Shown in pieces: positions 37,525-49,615 of a stretch of DNA of 64,000 bases. The translations under genes and the position numbers were made by a program. Source of the DNA: Panopea generosa (Eukaryota > Mollusca > Bivalvia > Adapedonta > Hiatellidae); the NCBI GenBank assembly GCA_029582155.1, contig CM055901.1:26796152-26860151 (forward strand). The letters run 5' to 3'. A model generated the notes under the pieces. It did no database searches. It was not told the DNA's origin and saw only the letters and a list, made by a program, of their open reading frames with translations. Position 1 is the stretch's first letter. Every line of letters starts with the position of its first letter.

Positions 37525-40197
37525 TTTTTTTCTATTTCGATGTTAAAATATAATTATATTTACTAACTGTTCATATTAAAGGCTAAAAAATGAGTACTCG
37601 TTAAGTAAATATATTGAAAATCAAAATACGTAACACAAACATCATACTTATTTATACCCAGTACATAAGTAAATCTAACAATACTTATTGTCTGTAGAAT
37701 GGACCAAACTCTCCTGACTTGGTCCGTTAAATAGCAATTGTTATGAGCACGCTGATTTGCTATCTTATATCAATAAAGTAGACGGACGGTGATAGGTCAG
37801 TGAATTTGACGTTGGGAAAGCCACATTTGAGGACGTTGATTGGTCAGTTACTTCAGTGAAAGTTTGAGTGACGTCCAAATTTAGTAAGTTGTCAATAGCT
37901 ATGAATTGTGGGACAGACATGGAATTCCCTGATTTTTCATAAGCTATTAAGTATATAATAACCTGTTTAGGAAGATATCCGGTTCTATAATTATACTAAC
38001 CTCTGCTTAGATAGCACGGCTTACGGCTTATAAAAATGACCGACCGAGAGTGTCATAAAAATAAATAAACCAAAAATTAAGATTGTTTTTAAATACTATA
38101 ATTAAAGTATATGCGAGTTAACAAGGTCGTGGCGTGATATGACATTCAATAAATCAACGGAAGGTTAAACGTATAAATATAGAGGTTACTTCCACTGGTA
38201 AGGGATCGTGTGAAGACGGGCACGTTACCACAAAGACATATTAATCTACCTATACTAATCTACAATAACGCATCGCGAAACCACCAAAATACGCTGCTAC
38301 AGCGTACTTTGACAGATTAAACAATTATATATGCTGATACTGCAACTTATCGCATTTACTGCTTCCCCGATTGCTATTAACAAGCGCATGCGCTGGTCGT
38401 CGTATTATAGATACATACGCTTCAACTATTTTCATTCTGGTGTATGTTTTATAAATGTGTAAATCAACATATATGGTGATTATTCATTGGTCATGTCGTA
38501 TTTATTCACTTTCTTTTAGAAGTTTGTAATCAGTTGGTATTTCTATAAACATTATATGCATCGATAACTCATCGTTTTAAACACACATTGGTCTCTCATT
38601 TTTTGGAAAGCTGTGAAAGGTCAAGTTTGCAGATTTTACTATGTGACTTATTGTTGTATTGTTTTTTAGCATCGCTTTAAATGGTCATAATGCGACGGTG
38701 TCTACTTGAGACAGTATTCTAAGTGCTGTTTACCTGAAGTACCATGCTGCAGACACATGCTATGCTACCCATTCAAGTCACATTATACTGACACCTGGTA
38801 GACTAGACCAAGAAATTTCCTCTAAATGCTGAACGTCAAGCAAGGAAGTTTGTATTTGGTATGATCCGGCCGCGGATAGAACAAACGACCTTCCGCATGT
38901 TGGGCGGACGCTCTACCACTAGACTGTCGATATCATGTGACTTTTTTTATCGTATACAAACTGTTCTTTCCTTGTAATAGCTCTAATCTGTCCAATATAC
39001 CAACGGCTTATTTCTGTAATTCCATTAATGGTTGTGCATATATTTCGTTGAAAGTTCTTCCGTTCGTATTCATGATTGTTGAATGTGATAAAACATAAAA
39101 GTGTACTTCCCCTTTTCCAGGAATTCTAGATTTTCTATTATTTTTCTGGAATGTTCTAATACATCCTGTAAATTAAGTATAATTACTGTAATACGAAACA
39201 AATATTTCGTTTCATAGAAACCGTATGGATTAATTGCTGATTGTACTAAAAAAGCTGATTGTTTTCTCAGAAATGTATGTTCTATTGGCCGATTGTCATA
39301 AAAGAAAATTGTAGCTTCTCTTCTGTTGAAGACCATCTTATATATAACCATGCAAACACCGTGTATAGTTGTTGCCAGTAAAACAGTCAATTTGATTTAG
39401 TAGTTTAATCACATATGGCTCTCCACCGATCCGATCCTAGTCAACCAAAACATTAAATAGATGCCATTGTGCTAGTTTTTCTTTCAATTATATTTTTATG
39501 ATTTGTTTGTCAAAAGTGAGACCGCGTGATCTAGTCAGATTGCATCTGGGTACGGTCGGTATCTATTATATTTACAAGATGCATTGAATTTGCTTATTTC
39601 CCAAGTGGCATTTGCAATTGTCCGGGCAAACCGCATTCGATAACGAGTCGCGGGGATCCTCCATATTAATCGTGAACATTTCGGATTAGACCAAAATCAA
39701 TAAATAACGGAAATACCAAGGGTAGCACTTGTGCGCGGTCAGTTCTCCCATGTGATTCTAGATCAAGAATTGCGTCATTACAAGCATTTAAGTCCCCTGT
39801 TATGTTTGATATTTTTTTGACAATTCACGAGTACCGCTCCTCGAAGATGACGTGTGTTTAATTCAAACTTTTCAGTTTACAGTGTTTATAAAACAAATGG
39901 ACTATTTCGGTACAGTCTCTTGTTGTAAGGTTTCCAGCTTGCTTTGACGTTAAATATTTATCCTAAACGTCAGCAATGTGTGAAAACAAATCTTTATCAG
40001 CGCCATCTGTTTACATTTCTTATTATATGTTTCATTAAAAATGTTTGATTAGTTTCAACTTAACAAGAACAAGAACAATTTTTAGTCAGCATTAAGCAAA
40101 TATAATATGCTTTTAGCCTACATATTACATACAATACAATAACGATAACACCTGTGGTGATTTGAAACCTACTTTTATGTACTATTGAAGAGTATTT
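37525..40197. other. Intron 1, mostly unannotated
   Basis: Apart from the SINE head nothing is recognised. A 106-codon minus-strand open frame (39070-39390) is AT-rich and shows no family features. Confidence 0.5.
38862..38940 (-). mobile_element. tRNA-like SINE head, minus strand
   Basis: On the minus strand: GTCTAGTGGTAGAGCGTCCG resembles box A; the following GGTCGTTTGTTCTATCC is a decayed box B. No intact tRNA fold. Confidence 0.5.
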
Positions 40198-40345
40198 ACT
40201 CTCTCAAGTTAATCCAGGGCTACAGTTTTACTAGTACTCTTTCAAGTTAGTCCAAGAAGATAATTATGTCATTTCTTCTATCAAGTTAGTCCAGGTCTCT
40301 ACTTATGCTATTCGTGTCTCATTTCTCTCTCATGTTAGTTAAGAT
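40198..40345. repeat. Degenerate about 50-bp repeat
   Basis: CTCTCAAGTTAGTCCAGG-like segments recur four times with divergence. Confidence 0.55.
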
Positions 40346-41883
40346 CAACGTTTCACTAAATACGCTTATCGCTCTAAGCTCAGGAACTATCACATTATTA
40401 GGGTCACATTTATCTCATATGGTAACTTTAACATGCATTTAACCATTTGTCTAAAACGTCAATGTGTTAACACATTCGGACAGTAGTAGTTTGGTCGGTG
40501 CTCTATCGTAGAAAGTAATATAAAAATGGTGAGAGTTGTAATGACAATCACGCGAGTAAACATATCTGACCTTGGTTTATCTTGATAAGATATTCTAATA
40601 TACGCCATAATCCGTTCAACGAAGGCATAGTACGACCATTGGTAACAGGAAATACTTCCTTGGAGTTGTCGCCTGACGGAGGTTATAAGTAATCTTTTCT
40701 TCATCTTTTAAAATCCATTTGCCTTATTTTAACATTCATTTGTTTATTTGAATAATATTATTAATGTATTTTAACATTCTGTTGCGTTGCCATATTTGAA
40801 TTATGAATTTTAATAAATGATGCTCGGAAATTGGGGTATGAATACATGGGGCCGGAAGTCGTCTGTTACTTTGTCAATAGTACACACGCTTTACAGAAAA
40901 ACATATCTCTTACTCTTTCTTATATGTTACACGGCCCCTTCTTCTCCCATTATATTTTGGTAGTGCAGAGGTTGACAATGGATGAAAAATGTCATTTCCT
41001 TTATTTGGGTCTTTATATGAATGACAATCACGCAAACCTTTTTATTTTCTATAGAATAAAAAAACAAAAAAACAATGGTGGGGCGTATCTGTTAATAATA
41101 GAACAACCTGCTGTATCGATGTAATCCCCACCCCCGCATGTTACTCAGATCTAATTTAAATACTTGCGCGCTAATGAAAATGCTATATAGTTTACCTAAT
41201 GTGTTTCTGGGATTAAAGTTAGTTTACCTTTTATTCCTTTCGTCAACTCGATCCCGTCTCTGATTTCCCTCGTGGCATACAACCAAAAAGCTGTGATCAT
41301 TCTTGATAATATTTTCGTCTTTTTATTGACTCCAGAAACATCCTAATTGGCACCAATCGATACAATTGTGCGGGTGTTTATGGCATTTCTGGTTTACTCA
41401 TATATATATATACGGCATTGTTCAGGATTGTTGCAGACGCCTTTTCTATTGAAAATCTATTTCAAATGATGCATTGGTCTAATAGAGAAATCGTCATTGA
41501 ATGGGATTGCCATGCTGGTTTAAATGAAACAAAGAAGCCACTGTGTAAACCATCAGTCGGTTCCCTGTTTGAAGCATGGCAGGAAAATGAGCGTTTTTTT
41601 TCTTTTGGTGTTACACCACTATTGATTTTTCCTTCTTATTCCTATAGTGAATAATAGAGAGATCTAAATCAACGAAGGGAAATATATATTTTATTGTTTG
41701 TTTGATATGCGCAAGAATATCATTAGAAAAGCACTGGTCATGTTTCGTCCAAAATACCCTTTTTGCTCAGTGTGTACACTGTTGACAAAGTGAAGATAGT
41801 GTATTTATACACAAATTTCCAAGCAACATTTTTTTCTCAATTCCAAAAACAAACATCGCAGTGCTGTCAAACTTTTCCAATTA
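40346..41883. other. Intron 1, unannotated
   Basis: Contains only small open frames without recognisable products and a short TA run near 41401. Confidence 0.5.
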
Positions 41884-42047
41884 CAGTCAAACCTGTCTTA
41901 AGCAGCCAGTCAAGGAAAAGAGCAAAAGTGACCTTTTAAGACAGGTTGTTTAATACAGGTTAAAGCATGTAAATTGGAAATAACAAATGTGGCTGCTGAA
42001 GACAAGTGTCTGCTTAATAGAGGTGAACGCTTACACATGTTTGACTG
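41884..42047. mobile_element. MITE with CAGTCAAAC ends, copy 2
   Basis: Begins CAGTCAAACCTGTCTTAAGC and ends ACACATGTTTGACTG. It is flanked by TA on both sides (41882-41883 and 42048-42049), as expected of Tc1/mariner-type insertion. It is the reverse complement in layout of the copy at 19879-20055. Confidence 0.8.
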
Positions 42048-42706
42048 TACTATTCAAATCTCAATGTGAGCAAAATAACAACGAATATGCATTTGAATAT
42101 GATAATAAACAAGAATTATCTATCCCCGTAATCATGCGACTATTCCCTCGGAAGCACTTTCTGTTTCTAATGGGTGTCTAACACATATTTATGTATCGCC
42201 AATCGGACGACCTCGGCAAACATTCAAACTAACTCGATGCTTACTCACCGGGATCCTATTGTAAGATTTCATGAATGTTATTTAAGGCAATGCCAACTCT
42301 AATTAAGCAATCCTCTTTGTGCATGGTACTGTCAATACTCTCCAAGCAGAATAATGGCTAACGGATTTTTTATGTGATTTTTTAAGGTTTCCGTCTTTTC
42401 ATTTGGAGTTTTTAAACATACATTTACCTTCTTTCCATGCTTACTCTTTTGTTCAGTCTGATCTGTAGATTACTCTGTCCCTATTTTATCAGTATAATTG
42501 TCTTGTAGTGAATCTGAATATGACAACACATTTATACTTTCGAGTGGCTGGTTCTAGTTCAAATACCTTACGTGGGAAAACTTTTCAAGTTATTCTGTTC
42601 TACTCAAACTGATTCTGAAAACATCTCCAACCAATAAAACGTGGTAAATGCAAAATGCCATTAAAATGCTGAATACTCCCCCCCACCCCCTCCAATATAT
42701 ATATAG

Positions 42707-42794
42707 TCCTCTATGGACGAGTGGTCTAAGGCGCTATCTCAATATCACATACCTCTCACCGCTAAGGTCGTAGGTTCGAGTCCCGCTCGCTCCA
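42707..42794 (+). pseudogene. tRNA-Leu-like pseudogene or SINE head
   Basis: Box A TGGACGAGTGGTCTAAGG (42714-42731) and box B GGTTCGAGTCC (42773-42783) fit the long type II tRNA layout of tRNA-Leu, and the T arm pairs in four of five positions. The 5' acceptor TCCTCTA does not pair with the 3' TCGCTCC, and the anticodon arm is poorly formed. It is therefore a decayed copy or a SINE promoter. A C-rich run (42677-42692) precedes it. Confidence 0.65.
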
Positions 42795-44067
42795 AAAACT
42801 TTATTTGAAAAAGATTTTAGTATTTTTCGAAAGGACGCTAGTTCTATTCAGTCTGAGGTCTTCCTCCACCAGTAAAACTGGATATACTATGTATAACCTG
42901 AAATGTGTTGAAAATGCCGTTAAACCCCATTCAAAAAAAAATCTGGTACAAAGTGACCCGTTGAGGTGTATGCAATTGATCAAGCACGAGTATAAAAACA
43001 CTGGTTGTGATGTAGTGTATGTAACATTCTTGGTACTGCCTTGAACTATCCGTGTATGCAATATATCACTATGACAATAAGGAGATTTCCATGAGTCAAA
43101 ATGGCGTTTCTGTCAGCGGTCTTGTAGAATAGAAAGTTTAAACTCCACTGTCCTTAACTCAATTGGACGAACATTTCCTTTTATTTGCTGATATTCGTTC
43201 TCTACTGTATATCTGTCTGAGAACATATTTCCCTATCCCTTAACGAATCATGATATACTTCTGTCTACTCCGAATCCAGGCTTAACGATTTCCCTTGCTA
43301 CCTACCCATCCAGGGTATGTCTCCCTCGTTATACGGCGGCATGGACAAGACTTCCCGCTATTGCTCCATGCAAATTTCATATTATTTTACATTTTTGATT
43401 TATAGGCAGAGATGATTTTTTTGCATAAATATATACAAATCTTGCCAATTTATTTTGGCGCCAGGACGGTGTTTTGGCAATAGAGTTGCAAAGCATTTAT
43501 GTTCATTTTCATTATTTGTTCAACGTGTCTTACATCTCTGCTACGCATGCAAATGCCTGTTTTGTTGGCATTTCCCAATACTCATATTGCGAATTAAGCT
43601 CCATTATGGAGCTTAGAAACTGGCCATAAAACTAAGACAATGTGGAGAAGCGAGACATTGGAAACAAGTCTAGCGGCTATAGATACGTGTACATATTACA
43701 ATAAAAACTAATTGTTATATCTACAAGCGGGAGTTAAATACCAGTACCGTATTCAGGCCTTAGGTTCAAAGTGTTGATATCCTATGTTTTCTACAATGTG
43801 AATTCTGAAACAAAATGATACTATGATACTAATATCTGATACTATTGTTTTTATGTTATATATACGAATATACCAATTTTAATTTAAAATCGGTTTGGTC
43901 GTTTTGCTTTAGTATCATTTCTTTTGCTTGGTTCGTGCCTCATGGGTTTCTGAAACATGAACAATATCATAGTGTTTGGGGGTTTTAGAGGTAGGTTTGG
44001 GCGGTGGCCTTCATCTCCTCCTTATTCTTCTTGGATAACATCTAGCTCTCAGTCATATATTATCAAG
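42795..44067. other. Intron 1, unannotated
   Basis: Overlapping open frames at about 42801-43061 lie on both strands and are not recognised. Confidence 0.5.
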
Positions 44068-44272
44068 TCTAGGTCCAGTGAAGTCTAAGTTCAGTGAAGT
44101 CTAGGTCAAGTGAAGACTAGGTCAAGTGAAATCTAGGACCAGTGATATCTAGGTCCATTGTATACTAGGTCAAGTGAAATCTAGGTCCACTGAAGACAAG
44201 GTCCAGTGAAGACTAAGATCAGTGGAATCTAAGTCCAGTGAAGTCTAGGACCAGTGAAATGTAGGTCGAGTT
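44068..44272. repeat. 16-bp minisatellite
   Basis: About 13 copies of TCTAGGTCCAGTGAAG with frequent point changes and a constant 16-bp step. Confidence 0.92.
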
Positions 44273-45560
44273 CTATCGAAAATAAATCAATTCATGTATT
44301 GTTTAACGGGTCTATTTAGTAATAAACGGTTGTACACACTGCATTACAACTTTTCCATGACTTTGAACAGACCGTAAATTGCGGTGAATACATTCAAATC
44401 AAAAGAAGGAGAAAATAATTTGCGAAAAAAGGAACCAAAAAAGCAACTGAATGTGACGCAAAACTTAGCCAGTACTGTACTATAGAAGTCATTTGTAACC
44501 CTCGACTTTTATCCAGAAGCGATGCTAGTGCGATTGTTTAGTTATACATTAAACATAATTGACACAACTGCTATAGATTAAAGCAGTTAAAATCAATCCT
44601 ATGTTGACCGTTATCAGAGTATATGTCATACCCAGCGCTTCCATCATTCACCTAGCTTCCAGTGTTCAAATTGACTCGGGTTTTTATTAATGATTTAATC
44701 GATTGGCCGCGTGCTGTCTGTGTTTTATGTCTAAAATCGCCTTAGCGTCATAAAATGGTTGCTATTAGCCTGATTATTCGTATGTTTGGAAGAAAGAAAT
44801 AAAACATTAAGCTTTTGATTCGAATAAAGCTGAAAATCGTACCGATTCCTTTCTAAGAAAATGTCTTGCATCAGATTGTCCATGTATATAACACAACCGT
44901 GACAAGGGAGGAAGACACGTGTTATTATAGAAAGGAGGGTAATTCGTTTCACAGATCGATATGCTTGTTACATGACAGGCTGGAACGCCACCGCCGCATA
45001 CTATTGTAAAATACAGTTGCGGTCTTCATACAAACAGATGATGACTTTGACATATTTTGTTTGTGTTCATTTGTCTGTCAGCTTTGTTTTGATAGGTTAC
45101 GCTGAAGTAAAATTGTATAATAACTAACCAACTGGCCGCCATTGTAGCTTCAATAACTGTATTACACGTTTATTATCATTCTTGTGTATAGTCAGCTTAG
45201 ATTGTTTTGTAATAAAATAGGTTTCATACCGACAGTTGTAAATGACCTCACACCAACCGAAGTGCAGTTTGTGATGACGTATATAGCTACTAGTTAAAGT
45301 ATATTAACCTTTGTGCGATTGTACATATGCAAAAATATCAATTATTTTAAAGGTAAGTGTAATAATGTATGCGGTAGCGAATTCCATTCACATGGTATAT
45401 ACAACTTTAAGTTTAATATCGGCATTCAATTATATTACTTTTAAACATTTTTTTCTTTTATGCCGACTTTGAAAGAAAATGTGTTAATTTGATAAATAAT
45501 AAGTACAACTATGACGTACCATGGCATAAACGAATAAAGTGCCTTGTTGAAATAAGCGTC
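44273..45560. other. Intron 1, unannotated
   Basis: No gene or clear repeat recognised. Confidence 0.5.
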
Positions 45561-45564
45561 ACAT

Positions 45565-45628
45565 TGTTCCGGCGACTGGAGATCGAATCTATGATCCGCC
45601 GCTTCTGTTCTACCACTCCACCACATTT
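45565..45628 (-). mobile_element. tRNA-like SINE head, minus strand
   Basis: Minus strand reads GGTGGAGTGGTAGAACAGAA (box A-like) and AGATTCGATCTCCAG (box B). It abuts another tRNA fragment on the + strand at 45636-45690. Confidence 0.55.
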
Positions 45629-45635
45629 GTAGACT

Positions 45636-45690
45636 GCCGAGCTCGTATAGTACAGTGGGTAACACGTCTGACTATTAATCCAGTTGGTAA
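45636..45690 (+). mobile_element. tRNA fragment related to the 19381 cluster
   Basis: GCCGAGCTCGTATAGTACAG then GTAACACGTCTGACTATTAA and TCCAG; the last part matches the units at 19381-19490. No T arm follows. Confidence 0.55.
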
Positions 45691-46019
45691 ATGTTTTCAA
45701 AAATGTAAATTATAACATAACGAATACTTAGCAATGGGAGTATTCCGCAAGCTAGCATTATGTTATAAAGTACATGTAAAAATCATGACACACGTATGTA
45801 ATATATGATATGTTTATTATCGCTTTTAACTATATAACTGTCACCAAAGCTTGCGAAAAGTTTAGGGCCTCGAATAAATGTGAAAATACAATGTTATAGG
45901 AATGGAGACATTTATGAAAAGAACAATACTAATAGAGCCAAAATAGTTTGTAGTTTAATTAGACATGTTTAAGAACAAAAGCAGTTGTGAAGTCTTGTGC
46001 GGCATGATACTGTTGAGCA

Positions 46020-46940
46020 TAGCCAAAACCTATATTATCTCCAATATTGGTCATAGTCCTAACCTTAATTATCTCCAATACTGATCATAGTCCCAACCTT
46101 AATTATCTCCAATATTGGTCATAGCCCTAACCTTAATTATCTCCAATACTGATCATAGCCCCCAACCTTAATTATCTCCAATATTGATCATAGCCCAAAC
46201 CTACATTGTCTCCAATATTGATCGTAGCCCAAACCTAAATTATCTCCAATATTGATCATAGCCCCTACCTTACTTATCCCAAATATTGATCATAGCCCCA
46301 ACCTTAATTATCTCAAATATTGGTCACAGCCCCGACCTTAATTATCTCCAATATTGATCACAGCCCAAACCTAAATTATCTCCAATATTGATCAAAGCCC
46401 CAACTTAAATTTTATCCAATAATGATCACAGCCCAAACCTTAATTATCTCCAATATTGATCATAGCCCGAGCCTTAATTATCTCCAATATTGATGATAGC
46501 CCAAACCTAAATTATCTCCAATATTGATCAAGGCCCCAACTTAAATTTTATCCAATAATGACCACAGCCCAAACCTAAATTATCTCAAATATTGATCATA
46601 GCCCCAGCCTAAATTATCTCCAATATTGATCATAGCCCTAACCTTAATTATTTCCAATACTGATCATAGCCCCAATCTTAATTATCTCCAATATTGATCA
46701 TAGCTCACACCTAAATTATCTCCAATATTGATCATAGCCCAAACCTAATTTATCTCCAATATTGATCATAGCCCCAACCTTAATTGTCTACAATATTGAT
46801 CATAGCCCCCCAACCTTAATTATATCCAACATTGATCATATCCCAACCTAAATTATCTCCAATACTGAGCATTGCACCCACCTTAATTATCTCCAATACT
46901 GATCATAGCCCAAACCTTAATCATCTCCAATATTTAGATA
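46020..46940. repeat. 34-bp minisatellite, second family, about 27 copies
   Basis: The unit is AACCTTAATTATCTCCAATA then TTGATCATAGCCCC; ATTATCT starts at 46034, 46068 and 46102 give 34 bp, with some copies one or two bases shorter or longer. Variants (ACCTAAATT versus ACCTTAATT, GATCAAAG, GATCACAG) are mixed; the segment GATCAAAGCCCCAACTTAAA occurs at two places about 136 bp apart. Sequence is unrelated to the 34-bp array at 6597. Confidence 0.95.
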
Positions 46941-48830
46941 CATTACCTGAATAAAGGAAGACGAATAATAAATAGCAGACTAAATTCTGCTTTACCCATT
47001 GCGGCATTGTTACATGGTCATATTGAGTATATTTTACATTAAGGATATTAATTGTTTTCTTCTCTATTATTTAGATTACGTTTTTGAGATGGAGTGTGAA
47101 ACACGAGATGTTTGAAGAACTTTACAAGTGCTCGTGTACCGGATGTAATTGTTTATCTTGTAATTGATTACGTCAATTACATCACGCATGCTTACCGATG
47201 CTTAGCAACTATGCAAATGTTCACCTTTACCAAGAATTTATATTCTGTGTTTCTGTTTTCTATATGGTGTTCATATAACTACTTGTATTGATTATGTGCA
47301 TAGACATTTCAGACGAATCTCTCGTATAATCACGTTTTCAGCGAGATTAGTGTAATCGTTATGCGTAATTTGTAAACACTTTGAAGCCTTTGTTGCAATA
47401 ATTGTTCATTTACACCAGTTTATAAGTAATTTCTGATTTCTCAGCATCAACAGGTTGAAAACACATTTGTTAACACGATAATACTAATACTGTGATCCAA
47501 TGCAGAATAACCGCTGGTTAAATTGAAATGTATTTTTTTTTATTTCATAGAGTGAGTATTGGAATGGAAATAACATAAGTCATACTACTAGTATTGTTAT
47601 TTCATTGCTATTTTACTGAAACGATCATTTTCAATGTTTATGTTATGATTAAAAACAGTGAAATATATATCATTTGTCATCTCACTATTTCAGATTGTGA
47701 AATTTCATTTATCATCTCACCATTTCAAACAGCAAATTTACCAAATAATAACTCACTGATAAGTCTCTGTAATTAATAAAAATATATATATATTAAAATG
47801 GTATGTACTGAACGAATATAGTGTAAGTTAACTTTCTATATGAAATGTATATCTTATAAATTGCCTACATTGTATGCCAACTTTGTATATAATTAATCTC
47901 TAAAGAGGAGGAAATAAAGATATCCATTATTCTTTCATGCATTCATTCATTCAAGTTCAAATTTCAAGGAAATAGCTCAGATACTTTATGAGAAAATATA
48001 TAAAATGTCAGGAACATAAAATACCACGTGGTGGGTTAGCTGTTCCGTTTAGTATACATTTCAAATATCGTTTATATCATTTTGTTATTGATGCCAGTTA
48101 ATCATTTATATTAATAATGCACGTATTTTGTCAATATAAAATATTTAACAGCTTAAACAGCTTTTCGCTGCAGCAGAATCATTTATGATTGTTTACATGG
48201 ACGAATTATGTTTTATTTATTACTTGTGTGTTTGGTGCTTATATTACGATCTATGTGAACTGATGTCGATGTCACTACAATGGCTTCACGTTTGGCTTTT
48301 CTTATGATGGCTGTTAAATGTACCCCCCTCCGACGATTTTTGGATACCTGGTTTCGGTATGGTAACATATGTCAATCAGAAATATAAGATGTCTAACGCC
48401 CCAATTCTCTTACAGGTAGTGGTGTGTTTTATTAAAGTTTTACAATGTTTAAACTGGTTATTTTGTGTTTTGTGTTTGCTGTGACGGTCGTAGTTCAAAC
48501 CTGTTAGTAACCCTTGTGTACCATCCCTGCATGCTAAAACCACTAAATATTCAATAGATACATATTGTAACATCTCCTCACTTTCACAATACACTCTCCA
48601 GATTTATTAAACAAGTACTGTTACCCCGGTAACCTTTACAATTCGTGTTGTACTTTCTTGAAAACAAACAAACAACAAATATCTATTTTGTCTCTTTTTC
48701 TTGTTTCTATTGTTTCTCTTGTGCTCTCTTTTTCAGCTCTGATCAACTGTCGTAAACTTGAACAGCAGTCTCGGGTGCTCTAATTTAATGATAATCGCGC
48801 TGTTTTAACACCATGGGTATATTCATAAGA
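46941..48830. other. Intron 1, mostly unannotated
   Basis: Contains the (ATTC)n retroelement tail listed separately. No gene recognised. Confidence 0.5.
47900..47953 (+). mobile_element. Retroelement 3' tail with (ATTC)n, second copy
   Basis: TCTCTAAAGAGGAGGAAATA then AAGATATCC and an ATTC run. It pairs with the copy at 25590-25624. Confidence 0.6.
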
Positions 48831-49615
48831 ATAACGGAACACTCCCCATTCGTACAACGATCCTCCTATGTATAATATTCATAAAAATGCCAGTTTTTTA
48901 GCTCTAGCATACTCTTCCTCCTATATATAAAATATTCATAAAACTGTCAGTTTTTCAATTTTAATACAATGTTTACTGTTCCTCCTAAATATAAAATATT
49001 CATAAAATCAGTTATAATACTCTGTTCCTACTATGTCTTAAATATTATTGAAAGTGTCAGTTTTCAGTTCACATACACCGTTCCTACTATGGTTATTCAT
49101 AAAAGTACGAGTTCTCATACACCGTTCCTACTATGGTTATTCATAAAAGTACGAGTTCTCATACACCGTTCCTACTATGGTTATTCATAAAAGTACGAGT
49201 TCTCATACACCGTTCCTACTATGGTTATTCATAAAAGTACGAGTTCTCATACACCGTTCCTACTATGGTTATTCATAAAAGTACGAGTTCTCATACACCG
49301 TTCCTACTATGGTAATTCATAAAAGTACGAGTTCTCATACACCGTTCCTACTATGGTTATTCATAAAAGTACGAGTTCTCATACACCGTTCCTACTATGG
49401 TTATTCATAAAAGTACGAGTTCTCATACACCGTTCCTACTATGGTAATTCATAAAAGTACGAGTTCTCATACACCGTTCCTACTATGGTTATTCATAAAA
49501 GTACGAGTTGTCATACACCGTTCCTACTATGGTTATTCATAAAAGTACGAGTTCTCATACACTGTTCCTACTATGGTTATTCACAAAAGTACGAGTTCTC
49601 ATATACTGTTCCTTT
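48830..49615. repeat. 44-bp minisatellite with decayed left edge
   Basis: From about 49055 to 49610 there are about 12 near-identical copies of GTACGAGTTCTCATACACCG then TTCCTACTATGGTTATTCAT and AAAA; TTCCTA at 49081 and 49125 gives 44 bp. To the left (48830-49055) diverged units (TCCTCCTATATATAAAATAT then TCATAAAACTGTCAG) show the older form. Confidence 0.95.

Noticed and set aside
39070..39390. 106-codon minus-strand open frame as a gene
   Set aside because: AT-rich composition, no domain, no splice context; consistent with chance in a long intron.
42707..42794. Functional tRNA-Leu gene
   Set aside because: Acceptor strands do not pair and the anticodon arm is poorly formed.
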